Shown here: one piece after another, positions 54,984-63,167 of the stretch
Position numbering within the stretch: the stretch's first letter is position 1
How the letters are laid out: each line of letters starts with the position of its first letter
Assembly: GCA_910575555.1 (NCBI GenBank)
Contig: CAJTFX010000003.1
Span: forward strand, 124,001 to 188,000
Length of the DNA: 64,000 bases
DNA from: Lachnospiraceae bacterium
GTDB taxonomy: Bacteria > Bacillota > Clostridia > Lachnospirales > Lachnospiraceae
Reading direction: 5' to 3'
Notes under the pieces: model-generated
The model's database searches: none
What the model was told of the DNA's origin: nothing
What the model saw: only the letters and a program-made list of their open reading frames with translations
Position numbers and translations under genes: made by a program

Positions 54984-55089
54984 CAGAGTGTTGGAGAAGT
55001 TTTAGAGCGCATTTGAAGTATGTTCTGGGATAAGACCGCACGAAGGGGTACACCACCGCGGGTGTAGTTCTTTCGTGCGGTCTTTTTTT
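54984..55089 (+). ncRNA. Probable small RNA or terminated leader (about 105 nt)
   Basis: Between the perfect promoter and the terminator at 55032-55089 no open frame with a ribosome site exists. The 5' half can form a weak hairpin (AGAGCGCAT with ATGTTCT). This fits a stand-alone small RNA, or an attenuated leader of the thiamine operon 210 bases downstream. No known RNA family is recognised. Confidence 0.55.
55032..55089 (+). terminator. Strong intrinsic terminator
   Basis: AAGACCGCACGAA pairs with TTCGTGCGGTCTT, with inner stem TACACC / GGTGTA, followed by seven T. It ends the short transcript above. Confidence 0.88.
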
Positions 55090-55209
55090 ATCTTATTAGG
55101 AAAGAATTTGCCGCTGTAAAGCGTTAAAGTCCATGACGTTCCTTTAGGAGTGACGGTTCTTCGGAACACCTTAGACGCAGTTGGCAGTTATTAATTATTC
55201 GATGTACTA

Positions 55210-55232
55210 GATATTTAACCGCCGGAGCAATA
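55210..55232. repeat. Single arm of dispersed palindromic repeat
   Basis: GATATTTAACCGCCGGAGCAATA, one base different from the arm at 13218. It lies 70 bases before thiS in a 200-base gap that also holds a GGTTC-TTCG-GAAC hairpin (55154-55166). Confidence 0.7.
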
Positions 55233-55301
55233 TAAAAAGTTCGCTCTGGGCCAGAAACTCTCTGGAAAACTGCTCCGCACAAAATTTCAGGAGGAATGAC
55301 A

Positions 55302-55496
55302 ATGACAGTCAACGGTGTAAAAAAAGAAATTTCTGTTCAGATCTCTCTGTCGGAGCTGCTGCGGCAGGAGGGATTTCAGACAGAGAGAATTGCAGTGGAA
55401 AGAAATGGTGAAATTGTGCCCAGGGGTTCCTACGAGACAACCTGGATCAGCAATGAGGATCAACTGGAAGTGGTGAGCTTTGTGGGAGGGGGCTGA
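55302..55496 (+). CDS. thiS: Sulfur carrier protein ThiS
   Basis: A 64-residue ubiquitin-like protein. ATG 55302 is seven bases from AGGAGG (55289-55294); an ATG at 55296 is too close. It ends in VVSFVGGG, with the C-terminal Gly-Gly that ThiF adenylates and that carries sulfur as a thiocarboxylate for thiazole synthesis. The stop overlaps the thiF start. Confidence 0.93.
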   Translation: MTVNGVKKEISVQISLSELLRQEGFQTERIAVERNGEIVPRGSYETTWISNEDQLEVVSFVGGG

Positions 55497-56200
55497 TGAA
55501 AAAAGATTGTGAATTGAGGAAAGAGAAATTGCCGGGGAACAACGGAGCCATGGAAGGCAGAGAAAAGCCCATAAGCCGCCGTCAGTTAAAAGAAGCGCTT
55601 CTGGAGCGGTATACTCCCGAAATGTATGAGAAAATTTCCGGCAGTTCTGCGGCAATTGCAGGTCTTGGGGGCCTTGGCTCCCAGATTGCAGTGATGCTGA
55701 CAAGGGCAGGGGTGGGAAAATTATTTCTGGTGGATTTTGACCGGGTGGAACTTACAAATCTGAACCGGCAGGCATACGATATTTCCCATTTGGGCCGTCT
55801 CAAAACAGAAGCGTTGTTGGAGATCCTGAAAAAAATCAACCCATATCTGGAAGTGACAGCGGCGGCAGAGAAAGTGACGGCAGAAAATGCAGGGAGTTTC
55901 TTCCGGGAATATCCCATTCTCTGCGAGGCTTTTGACAATCCTGAGCAGAAAGCAATTCTGGTGAATACGGTATTGGACCAATGCCCCAAAACAACAGTGA
56001 TTTCCGGAAGCGGTATGGCAGGAGTTTCCTCTGCAAATTCCATTGCCACCAGAAGGAAAATGAAGCGGCTGTATCTCTGCGGGGATGGGGTAACGGATCT
56101 GGATGAAGCTACCTGCCTGATGCCCTCACGGGTTATGGTATGCGCGGCTCATCAGGCCAATATGGCAATCCGGCTGATGCTGGGGAAAGAAGAAGTTTAG
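55496..56200 (+). CDS. thiF: ThiS adenylyltransferase ThiF
   Basis: A 234-residue E1-like enzyme: GLGGLGSQIAVMLTRAGVGK as nucleotide-binding loop, FDRVELTNLNRQAYD with the adenylation residues, and a C-terminal VCAAHQANMAIRLML. It activates the ThiS C-terminus. No zinc CxxC pairs are visible, as in the short clostridial ThiF group. It starts inside the thiS stop (GGGGGCTGATG), so it is coupled. A 139-base gap with small hairpins follows before thiG. Confidence 0.9.
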   Translation: MKKDCELRKEKLPGNNGAMEGREKPISRRQLKEALLERYTPEMYEKISGSSAAIAGLGGLGSQIAVMLTRAGVGKLFLVDFDRVELTNLNRQAYDISHLGRLKTEALLEILKKINPYLEVTAAAEKVTAENAGSFFREYPILCEAFDNPEQKAILVNTVLDQCPKTTVISGSGMAGVSSANSIATRRKMKRLYLCGDGVTDLDEATCLMPSRVMVCAAHQANMAIRLMLGKEEV

Positions 56201-56339
56201 AACTACAGCGAACTTTTATATTTGGATACGAAGGTCACTGCCGGATTGCCCTTTGACACACAAATTGGGCAGCGTTCCGGCGAATTAACTGCGGACTGCG
56301 GCTAAGGAAGTATTTGTACATAAGAAAGGCAGGAGAACA

Positions 56340-57140
56340 ATGGAAGAAGAAAAAAGAATCCAAAAAAATCTAAAGAGCGATCAGTTAATTCTGGGCGGGC
56401 GGGAATTTTCCTCAAGATTTATTTTAGGCTCGGGGAAATATAATGTGGAGCTGATCCGGGCGGCGGTGGAACAGGCCGGGGCGGAAATAATCACATTGGC
56501 GGTTCGCCGGGCCAACTCTGACGGGGCGGGAAAGATCCTGGATTATATTCCGGAGGGTGTGACGCTTCTGCCCAATACCTCCGGCGCCAGAACCGCTGAA
56601 GAAGCAGTGAGAATTGCAAGGCTGTCCAGAGAGCTTGGCTGCGGGAATTTTGTAAAAGTGGAAATTATGCGGGACGCCAAATATCTGCTGCCGGATAACC
56701 AGGAGACGGTAAAGGCCACGGAGTTGCTGACGAAAGAAGGTTTTACAGCGCTTCCGTATATGTTTCCGGATCTGAATACGGCAAGAGATCTGGCCCAGGC
56801 GGGAGCGGCAGCGGTGATGCCGCTGGCCGCGCCCATCGGTTCAAACCGGGGACTGGCCGCAAAGGATTTTATTCAGATATTGATTGATGAAATTGAGCTG
56901 CCGGTTATTGTGGACGCGGGAATCGGCAGGCCCTCCCAGGCATGTGAGGCAATGGAAATGGGAGCGGCTGCAATCATGGCCAATACGGCAATTGCCACGG
57001 CGGGAGAGATCCCTTTGATGGCCCAGGCATTTAGAAAGGCAGTCCAGGCAGGCCGGGAAGCGTATCTTTCCGGCTTAGGAAGAGTGCGAAAGACAGGGGG
57101 CGAAGCGTCCTCTCCGCTGACAGGATTTTTGCGGGAATGA
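56340..57140 (+). CDS. thiG: Thiazole synthase
   Basis: A 266-residue barrel enzyme that joins deoxyxylulose phosphate, ThiS sulfur and dehydroglycine. Family motifs: [35 protein letters not shown] followed by FVKVEIMRD with the Schiff-base lysine, and [12 protein letters not shown] with [17 protein letters not shown] precedes ATG 56340. Confidence 0.95.
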   Translation: MEEEKRIQKNLKSDQLILGGREFSSRFILGSGKYNVELIRAAVEQAGAEIITLAVRRANSDGAGKILDYIPEGVTLLPNTSGARTAEEAVRIARLSRELGCGNFVKVEIMRDAKYLLPDNQETVKATELLTKEGFTALPYMFPDLNTARDLAQAGAAAVMPLAAPIGSNRGLAAKDFIQILIDEIELPVIVDAGIGRPSQACEAMEMGAAAIMANTAIATAGEIPLMAQAFRKAVQAGREAYLSGLGRVRKTGGEASSPLTGFLRE

Positions 57141-57158
57141 TTTTTGAGGAGGCAGAGT

Positions 57159-58403
57159 ATGGAAACAAACCAGAGGAACACAAATCACATGGAATATCTG
57201 GAAGGAATGGAACAGTTACAATCCGATATTTTTGACAGGGTTCTGGCGGCCCGGGAAAGCTATCAGCCGGAATCCTATACCAGCCAGGATGTGAGAAAGG
57301 CATTGGAGGCAGAACGCAGAACGGCAGAGGATTTTGCCGCATTGCTGTCTCCTGCGGCAGAGCCTTTTTTGGAAGAACTGGCAGCCAGGGCAGAGAAGGA
57401 GACACAGAGACAGTTCGGCAGTTCTGTGTATCTGTTTACCCCCGTTTATATTTCCAATTACTGTGAAAATCACTGTGTATACTGTGGATTCAACTGCAAA
57501 AACCAGATTCACAGAATGAAGTTAAGTCAGGAGGAAATTGAAAAAGAAATGGCGGCAATTGCAGAAACCGGACTGGAAGAAATTCTGATTCTCACCGGGG
57601 AAAGTCCTGGTCAGGCTGATGTGAAATACATTGGAGAAGCCTGCAGAATTGCCCGGAACTATTTTAAAATGGTGGGGCTTGAGGTATATCCCATGAATTC
57701 AGAGGATTACAGGTATCTGCGGGAATGCGGGGCAGATTATGTAACGGTGTTTCAGGAAACTTATGATCCCAAACAGTACGAAATCCTGCACCCGGCAGGG
57801 CCGAAGAGGATATTTCCCTATCGTTTTCATGCACAGGAGCGGGCGCTGCAGGGAGGAATGCGGGGCGTTGCCTTTGCCGCATTGCTTGGGCTGTCAGATT
57901 TCCGCAAAGACGCCTTTGCCGCAGGACTTCATGCCTATTATATTCAAAGGAAATACCCCTATGCGGAAATTTCCTTTTCCTGTCCCAGACTCAGGCCGAT
58001 TAATCCGAAAGCCGGAACATGTGCAGATACAGAATCAAAGCCGGATGAAACTACCATACATAGAGAACTAAAGTCAGATGAAACTACGGCATGGACAGCC
58101 CGGCAGGAGGTTACAGAGCGTCAGCTTCTGCAGGTTATGTGCGCCTGCCGGCTGTTTATGCCCTTTGCAGGCATGACAATTTCCACCAGGGAACGGGAGG
58201 AATTTCGGGATCATGTAGTTGGAATGGCAGCCACTAAAATATCAGCGGGAGTCAGCACCGGAATTGGAAATCATTCCAAAGAAGTGACAGGACAGGGAGA
58301 CAGCCAGTTTGAAATTGCAGATCACAGGAACGTATCAGAAGTGCTTGCTGCCCTGAAATCCCGGGGACTGCAGCCGGTGATGAACGATTATGTGTACGTT
58401 TAA
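57159..58403 (+). CDS. thiH: 2-iminoacetate synthase (radical SAM)
   Basis: A 414-residue ThiH, which cleaves tyrosine to give dehydroglycine for ThiG. ATG 57159 is six bases from GAGGAGG; an upstream in-frame TTG overlaps that site. The radical SAM cysteines are Cys102, 106 and 109 in CENHCVYC. Compared with the usual length of about 370, residues about 285-317 form an extra hydrophilic segment with a twofold repeat (SKPDETT and LKSDETT) before the conserved RQLLQVMCACRLF-type helix. It overlaps the next gene by 14 bases. Confidence 0.93.
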   Translation: METNQRNTNHMEYLEGMEQLQSDIFDRVLAARESYQPESYTSQDVRKALEAERRTAEDFAALLSPAAEPFLEELAARAEKETQRQFGSSVYLFTPVYISNYCENHCVYCGFNCKNQIHRMKLSQEEIEKEMAAIAETGLEEILILTGESPGQADVKYIGEACRIARNYFKMVGLEVYPMNSEDYRYLRECGADYVTVFQETYDPKQYEILHPAGPKRIFPYRFHAQERALQGGMRGVAFAALLGLSDFRKDAFAAGLHAYYIQRKYPYAEISFSCPRLRPINPKAGTCADTESKPDETTIHRELKSDETTAWTARQEVTERQLLQVMCACRLFMPFAGMTISTREREEFRDHVVGMAATKISAGVSTGIGNHSKEVTGQGDSQFEIADHRNVSEVLAALKSRGLQPVMNDYVYV

Positions 58404-59184
58404 GCTGATTGCAGTTTCCGATTACGGACTGTACCGGAAGTTTGGCGGGAACGGAACTTTGGAAGAATATGCAGAATTTCTGGCTAAGCTTGCCGCACCC
58501 GGGAAGGAATACCTGCCCAGACGGGAAGCAAATGAAAGAGGGACAGATGTGCCGGTGAGGAAAGCGAATGGAAGAGGAAAAAATGTGCCGGTGGGGAAAG
58601 CGAATGGAAAATGTGCAGATGCGTCAGTGCAGGAAAAGTTTCCGAAAAGACCGGATATGTTAATTGTACGGGAGAAAAATCTGCCGGAAGAAGCATATCT
58701 GGAACTGTTTGGCCGAATTTGGAATTTATTGGGAACGATAAAAGGCCCTTCGGCTTTGCTCATTCCCCATACCCACCTGCCCACAGCCCATAAGACAGGA
58801 TGCCCAAGTCTGCATCTGCCGCTGTCTCTTTTGAAAACATATCGGCGGGAGCCTGCTTTTTCCAAAAATAACAATCTTTTGTCAGAAGTGAAGCATATCG
58901 GAGTTTCCATTCACTCTCTGGAGGAAGCAAAAACGGCGGAAGAATTGGGGGCTTCTTACCTGACGGCAGGCCATATTTTTGCCACTGACTGTAAAAAGGG
59001 CATACCGCCCAGAGGAACTGCATTTCTGGAAGAAATCTGCCAAAGCGTAACCATACCGGTGTATGCCATCGGCGGGATTCATCCTGGGAATCTCCATGAG
59101 CTCCAAAAGACAAATGCCGCCGGGGCCTGTATGATGTCGGAATATATGAAATTAGAGATGGATATTGCAGAAAATGATCGGTAG
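58390..59184 (+). CDS. ThiE/TenI-like thiamine phosphate synthase with tandem-repeat insert
   Basis: A 264-residue TIM-barrel protein. It has the family motifs IGVSIHSLEEAKTAEELGAS, YLTAGHIFATDCKKGIPPRG and IPVYAIGGIHPGNLHEL. It lies at the end of thiSFGH and so most likely joins thiazole and pyrimidine phosphates or acts like TenI. Unusual is the segment of residues about 46-81, three 12-residue units (such as KANGRGKNVPVG) coded by 36-bp tandem repeats. Some expected substrate residues of ThiE are not obvious, so a TenI-like role is possible. Confidence 0.78.
   Translation: MCTFKLIAVSDYGLYRKFGGNGTLEEYAEFLAKLAAPGKEYLPRREANERGTDVPVRKANGRGKNVPVGKANGKCADASVQEKFPKRPDMLIVREKNLPEEAYLELFGRIWNLLGTIKGPSALLIPHTHLPTAHKTGCPSLHLPLSLLKTYRREPAFSKNNNLLSEVKHIGVSIHSLEEAKTAEELGASYLTAGHIFATDCKKGIPPRGTAFLEEICQSVTIPVYAIGGIHPGNLHELQKTNAAGACMMSEYMKLEMDIAENDR
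58525..58632 (+). repeat. Three 36-bp tandem repeats inside the thiE-like gene
   Basis: Units at 58525-58560, 58561-58596 and 58597-58632, each 36 bases and in frame; the second unit begins AAAGCGAATGGAAGAGGAAA. Copies diverge toward the ends. Copy number could vary without breaking the frame. Confidence 0.85.
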
Positions 59185-59241
59185 TGGTATGATGATTTGG
59201 AGATTTACAGAGAAATGTATGAAAAAGGAGAAAATTGGTAA

Positions 59242-59889
59242 ATGAGAAATCATAAGAAAAGAGCCGGCATATTAATTCTGTCAGGTATCTGCTGCCTGGC
59301 TTTGTGCACCGGCTGCGGAACCGGCGGGAAAAACAGCGGAGAGAAGGAGCAGAATGAGAAAGTCCAGTCTGCAGACACAGATTCCCTTCAGGAGCCTTTG
59401 GAATCCGGAGAACAGAAGGTGGAAGAGACAGAGCGGATCGGCGAGTTTTCCATGAAGGATATCGAAGGAAATTCTTTTACCCAGGAAATGTTTGCTGAGT
59501 ATGATCTGACCATGATCAATGTGTTTACTACCTGGTGTACACCCTGTGTCAATGAAATTCCGGATCTGGAAAAACTGTCCGGGGAAGTGAAAGAGCAGGG
59601 GGTGAATGTTGTGGGCATTGTGCTGGACGCAGCAGATGGCTTTGGCGGCGCAGATGCAGAAACAGTGGAGAAAGCCAAGCTTCTGGCAGAAAAAACAGGG
59701 GCAACCTATCCCTTCCTGATACCGGATGCAGGATATCTGGGCGGCAGGCTTGCAGGAATTAATGCAGTTCCGGAAACTTTTTTTGTGGATAAAGAAGGGA
59801 ATATCGTAGGGGAAACTTATTCCGGAAGCCGCTCTCTGGAGGATTGGAAAGAGATTGTGGAGAAGGAACAGGGGCAATTGTCTCAGTAG
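59242..59889 (+). CDS. TlpA/ResA-like thioredoxin-fold lipoprotein
   Basis: A 215-residue exported protein. The signal segment ILILSGICCLALCTGC gives a lipobox-like site with Cys25 as lipid anchor (the -3 residue is Cys, so not classical). A linker rich in Glu, Gln and Ser follows, then the thioredoxin domain (about 65-215) with the active pair Cys99-Thr-Pro-Cys102 in TTWCTPCVNEIP and the cis-Pro region NAVPETFFVDKEG. It probably reduces disulfides outside the membrane. AAGGAG lies 11 bases before the ATG. No ccdA partner is visible. Confidence 0.9.
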   Translation: MRNHKKRAGILILSGICCLALCTGCGTGGKNSGEKEQNEKVQSADTDSLQEPLESGEQKVEETERIGEFSMKDIEGNSFTQEMFAEYDLTMINVFTTWCTPCVNEIPDLEKLSGEVKEQGVNVVGIVLDAADGFGGADAETVEKAKLLAEKTGATYPFLIPDAGYLGGRLAGINAVPETFFVDKEGNIVGETYSGSRSLEDWKEIVEKEQGQLSQ

Positions 59890-59914
59890 GAACATCAAGA
59901 AAATTATAGAAATC

Positions 59915-60009
59915 ATGGGGCTGTTGCATTAAGAAATAAAACTACAGGATACGGTATAAATTCTATTTACAAAATCTTGTATGTTTACTTCTTAATGCGG
60001 CAGCCCCAT
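59915..60009. repeat. 95-bp inverted-repeat unit (MITE-like or terminator)
   Basis: ATGGGGCTGTTGCATTAAGA (59915 on, 26-base arm) is complementary to 59984-60009 with three mismatches. The interior is AT-rich and non-coding. The ends resemble IS terminal repeats. It is followed by a partial CCGGCG repeat arm (60012-60024). Confidence 0.6.
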
Positions 60010-60091
60010 TGTATTACTCCGGCGCGGCAGCGTTTTTTTGCTTTTAGATGTACCCTTCTCTGCAGTATGGCAGATTGCCATTCTGACATAA

Positions 60092-60147
60092 ATGTAAGAT
60101 AAATGTAAGATAAAGACAATGCAGAATTAAGAAAGATTACGTATAAT
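60092..60147 (+). promoter_or_regulatory. Direct-repeat operator and -10 before the second glycosyltransferase operon
   Basis: ATGTAAGATAA occurs twice in tandem (60092-60102, 60103-60113), an 11-bp period typical of OmpR-family regulator sites. A TATAAT follows at 60142-60147 with no good -35, as expected for an activated promoter. The rest of the 450-base gap is AT-rich with no gene. Confidence 0.45.
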
Positions 60148-60336
60148 GAAGAAAATTGATGCATAGCCATAGAATGGCCGCAGATGCTTGCTTTATTCCA
60201 GCGCGTGTTTGAAAAATCCTTCAGGGATAATTGTCGATTTTAGAAAAATTTAAAAAATATTAAGAAATTTTATGAAGAAATATCAAGAATATTTTCGTTA
60301 AATAAGATAGAAGCAAAAAGCAACAGGAGAGAAAAA

Positions 60337-61362
60337 ATGAAAAAAGATATTACATTTACAGTACCCTGCTACAATTCAGAAGATTATATGGAGCGGTGCA
60401 TTGACACTCTGCTCAGCGGAGATGATTGCGTGGAGATTATTATTGTGGATGACGGTTCTACCGACGGCACTGGAGAAATTGCAGATAATTATGCCAGGAA
60501 TTATCCGGAGATTGTCCGGGTGGTGCACCAGGAAAACGGCGGTCATGGGGCCGGGGTCAATGCAGGGCTTGCGCTGGCAGCGGGAAAATATTTCAAGGTT
60601 GTGGATTCCGACGACTGGCTGGACGAAGAGGAGCTTAAAAAGCTGCTGCAAAGAATCAGACAGTGGGAAAAGAGCGGCGCAGAGGTAGATTTAATTATAT
60701 GCAACTACATCTATGACCACTTTTATGAAAATAAAACTAAACGGATGGGCTATAAAAATGTGTTAAGGGAGAATCAGATCTGCGGTTGGAATGATATCCG
60801 GCATTTCCGTCCCTCCCAGTATTTGGTGATGCATTCCCTGTTTTTCAGGACAGAAGTACTGAGACAGTCAGGAGTGAAGCTGCCCAGGCATACCTTTTAT
60901 GTGGATAATATTTTTGCCAATCAGCCGCTTCCTTATGTGAAAACCCTGTGTTATCTGAACCTGGATATGTACCATTATTTTCTGGGCCGGGAGGATCAGT
61001 CAGTGAATGAAAAGGTTCTGATGCAGCGGATTGATCAGCAGATCCGGGTTACCAAGCTGGTTTCCGGCTGCAGTGATTTGGAAAAAGTCAGGGAAAAACA
61101 TCCAAAGCTGGCAGATTACCTGACCCGGAATATTTCTATTATGATGGCAATTTCATCCATACACCTTCTGCTGATTGGGACGCCGGAAGCGTGGGAAAAA
61201 AGGGAAATGCTCTGGAATTATGTGAAGAACCATGACAGGAAGCTTTACCAGACGCTGCGGTTTCGGACCTTAAGCGGATTTACCTTCCTTCCGGGCAAAT
61301 TTGGTGCAGGGCTTACATTGGCAGGTTACAAGACGGCGCAGAAATTTTACAAATTTAATTAG
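60337..61362 (+). CDS. Family 2 glycosyltransferase (paralogue of 53836 gene)
   Basis: A 341-residue GT-A enzyme with TVPCYNSEDYMERCIDTLL, EIIIVDDGSTDGT, ENGGHGAGVNAG and VVDSDDW (Asp90-Asp93). By eye it is roughly half identical to the gene at 53836 along its whole length, including RHTFYVDNIFANQPLPYVKT and NEKVLMQRIDQQI. First gene of a three-gene envelope operon; AGGAG precedes the ATG. Confidence 0.9.
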   Translation: MKKDITFTVPCYNSEDYMERCIDTLLSGDDCVEIIIVDDGSTDGTGEIADNYARNYPEIVRVVHQENGGHGAGVNAGLALAAGKYFKVVDSDDWLDEEELKKLLQRIRQWEKSGAEVDLIICNYIYDHFYENKTKRMGYKNVLRENQICGWNDIRHFRPSQYLVMHSLFFRTEVLRQSGVKLPRHTFYVDNIFANQPLPYVKTLCYLNLDMYHYFLGREDQSVNEKVLMQRIDQQIRVTKLVSGCSDLEKVREKHPKLADYLTRNISIMMAISSIHLLLIGTPEAWEKREMLWNYVKNHDRKLYQTLRFRTLSGFTFLPGKFGAGLTLAGYKTAQKFYKFN

Positions 61363-61379
61363 AAAAAGAGGCTGATAAG

Positions 61380-61988
61380 ATGGATAAAATATATTTGGCA
61401 TTAGTAGATACACCAGGATTGTTCGCATCAATCATACGCAGAGTGATAGGAATTGATTACATACATGTGGTGCTTTCCATGGATGCAGAACTGAATGAGG
61501 CATACAGCGTGGGCAGAAGGAACCCGGCGGTTCCGATTCTGGCAGGCTTTGAGAAAGAGGACGCCAGGAAAATTGAAGAAGTGTTTCCCACAGCAAAATA
61601 CAAGATTGTAAGCATGGAGTGCACAAAGGAACAGAAGGAAAAGATTTCCAGACAGCTGCAGGAATGTTTTTCCAGAAGATTTCGTTTTCATTATTGTATC
61701 CTGGGGCTTCCCATGTTATTATGTAATATACCCTTTTACCAGAAGAATCATTATACCTGTTCTTCTTTTGTGGCCAGCATTCTGGAAGAGAATGGGTTTG
61801 ATTTGTTTGGCAAACACTTTTCACTGGTAACTCCGAGGGATTTCTATGAACTGGAGCATACCAGTCTGGAATTTGAGGGAACGCTGCGTGAATTTAATGA
61901 GAGCTGTCTGCGTTACCCTGTCAAGAATCTGGGAATTTTCCGTCAGGCAATGCGGAAGTTGTCTTATGTAATGAATGGAGCAGTATAG
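61380..61988 (+). CDS. Permuted papain-fold (YiiX/NlpC-P60-like) protein
   Basis: A 202-residue protein 17 bases after the glycosyltransferase. His29 in IDYIHVVLSMD comes before Cys127 in HYTCSSFVASILEENG, the order found in permuted NlpC/P60 (YiiX/YebB-like) hydrolases. No signal peptide is seen. Such enzymes act on amide or lipid substrates; the target is unknown. With glycosyltransferase and flippase-like neighbours, an envelope role is likely. Confidence 0.72.
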   Translation: MDKIYLALVDTPGLFASIIRRVIGIDYIHVVLSMDAELNEAYSVGRRNPAVPILAGFEKEDARKIEEVFPTAKYKIVSMECTKEQKEKISRQLQECFSRRFRFHYCILGLPMLLCNIPFYQKNHYTCSSFVASILEENGFDLFGKHFSLVTPRDFYELEHTSLEFEGTLREFNESCLRYPVKNLGIFRQAMRKLSYVMNGAV

Positions 61989-61990
61989 TT

Positions 61991-63028
61991 ATGAATCGGA
62001 AGAATTTAATCAGTGCAGGATTTCTTTTATTGTTGGTGGCGCTGACCGTAAGCGCTATTTTGAAAGGAAATGATATGGCGGCAGTGATTGCGGCAGTGAA
62101 AAAACTGCATCCGGCCTATTTGTGCGCCGCCGCTGCCACAGCAATCTTTTTTGTATCGGCAGAAGGGATGATGATTTGCTATCTTCTGCGGTCGCTGAAT
62201 TACAGAACGAAGGCGGCCACCTGTATTAAATATTCTTTTGTGGGATTTTTCTTTTCCGGAATTACGCCTTCTGCCACCGGAGGGCAGCCCATGCAGCTTT
62301 ATTATATGCAAAAAGAGGGCCATAAAGTATCAGACAGCACTGTAGTGCTTATGACGGTAGCCGTAATTTACAAATTTGTGTTGGTGGTTATGGGGGTGGG
62401 AATTCTGATTTTTTATCACGAACCCCTGTCTGTGTATCTTAAAAATTATCTGTATCTGTACTATCTGGGCCTGTTTTTGAACACGGCTCTGGTGGTGATT
62501 TTGCTGTTTATTATGGTAAGCCCCAGGTGCTTCAAGGGAATCGTAATCGGCGGAGAAAAGATTTTAAAGAAATTCCGCTTGCTGAAATCCTCCAGAGAGC
62601 GGACGGACAAATTGATTGATATGGCCGATCAGTATCATGAAGCAGTGCTGTTTTTTTTGAAAAACAAAAGTAAGATTATGGCCGTTATCGCCTTTACGGT
62701 GGTGCAGCGGTGCAGCGTCTTTTTCCTTACCTGGCTGATTTACCGGGGACTTGGACTGGAGGGAACCGGCGCCTTTACGGTAATGAGTCTGCAGGCGGCC
62801 ATTTATATCGCAGTGGATATGCTGCCTCTCCCGGGCGCTCAGGGCATTACGGAGATGATGTATAAAACGGCATATTCCATGATTTTCCCGGGAGCTTTTC
62901 TTACCGCTTCCATGTGTGTGACCCGGGGGCTGAATTTCTATCTGGTACTGATTTTAAGCGCAATGGTTTCTCTGTGGTGCCATCTCCGTTCCGGAAAAGC
63001 CGGAAGAATGGCAGCGGAGATGTATTAG
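61991..63028 (+). CDS. Lysylphosphatidylglycerol synthase-type membrane protein (flippase-like)
   Basis: A 345-residue integral membrane protein with eight or so spans, starting two bases after the previous gene. The pattern GFFFSGITPSATGGQPMQLY is the hallmark of the LPG_synthase_TM / UPF0104 family. The C-terminal synthase domain of MprF is absent, so this is the membrane part only, as in glycolipid flippase-like proteins. Ends before a terminator. Confidence 0.9.
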   Translation: MNRKNLISAGFLLLLVALTVSAILKGNDMAAVIAAVKKLHPAYLCAAAATAIFFVSAEGMMICYLLRSLNYRTKAATCIKYSFVGFFFSGITPSATGGQPMQLYYMQKEGHKVSDSTVVLMTVAVIYKFVLVVMGVGILIFYHEPLSVYLKNYLYLYYLGLFLNTALVVILLFIMVSPRCFKGIVIGGEKILKKFRLLKSSRERTDKLIDMADQYHEAVLFFLKNKSKIMAVIAFTVVQRCSVFFLTWLIYRGLGLEGTGAFTVMSLQAAIYIAVDMLPLPGAQGITEMMYKTAYSMIFPGAFLTASMCVTRGLNFYLVLILSAMVSLWCHLRSGKAGRMAAEMY

Positions 63029-63039
63029 AGAATGTGACA

Positions 63040-63086
63040 GAAGGAGTGCAAAGCCAAAAAAATGGCTGCTGCGCTTCTTTTTTTGT
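63040..63086 (+). terminator. Terminator after the flippase-like gene
   Basis: Inner stem AGCCA / TGGCT and outer AGAAG / CTTCT, then TTTTTTT. Confidence 0.7.
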
Positions 63087-63167
63087 ATAAAAAATTCAGA
63101 ATGATAAAACCTTTGATACAGTTGATGCGTTATATTAACAGAACACACAGCAAAGGAGCGCAAGACC

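Noticed and set aside
54996-55031. GTTTTAGAGC, which resembles the start of a Cas9-type CRISPR repeat
   Set aside because: It occurs once, with no spacer array, no repeat copies and no cas genes in the window.
55044-55089. T-box-like phrase ACCGCGGGT ... CTTTCGT in the terminator region
   Set aside because: The transcript from the perfect promoter is too short for a T-box, no specifier stem or AGTA motif is visible, and the downstream genes are not amino-acid related.
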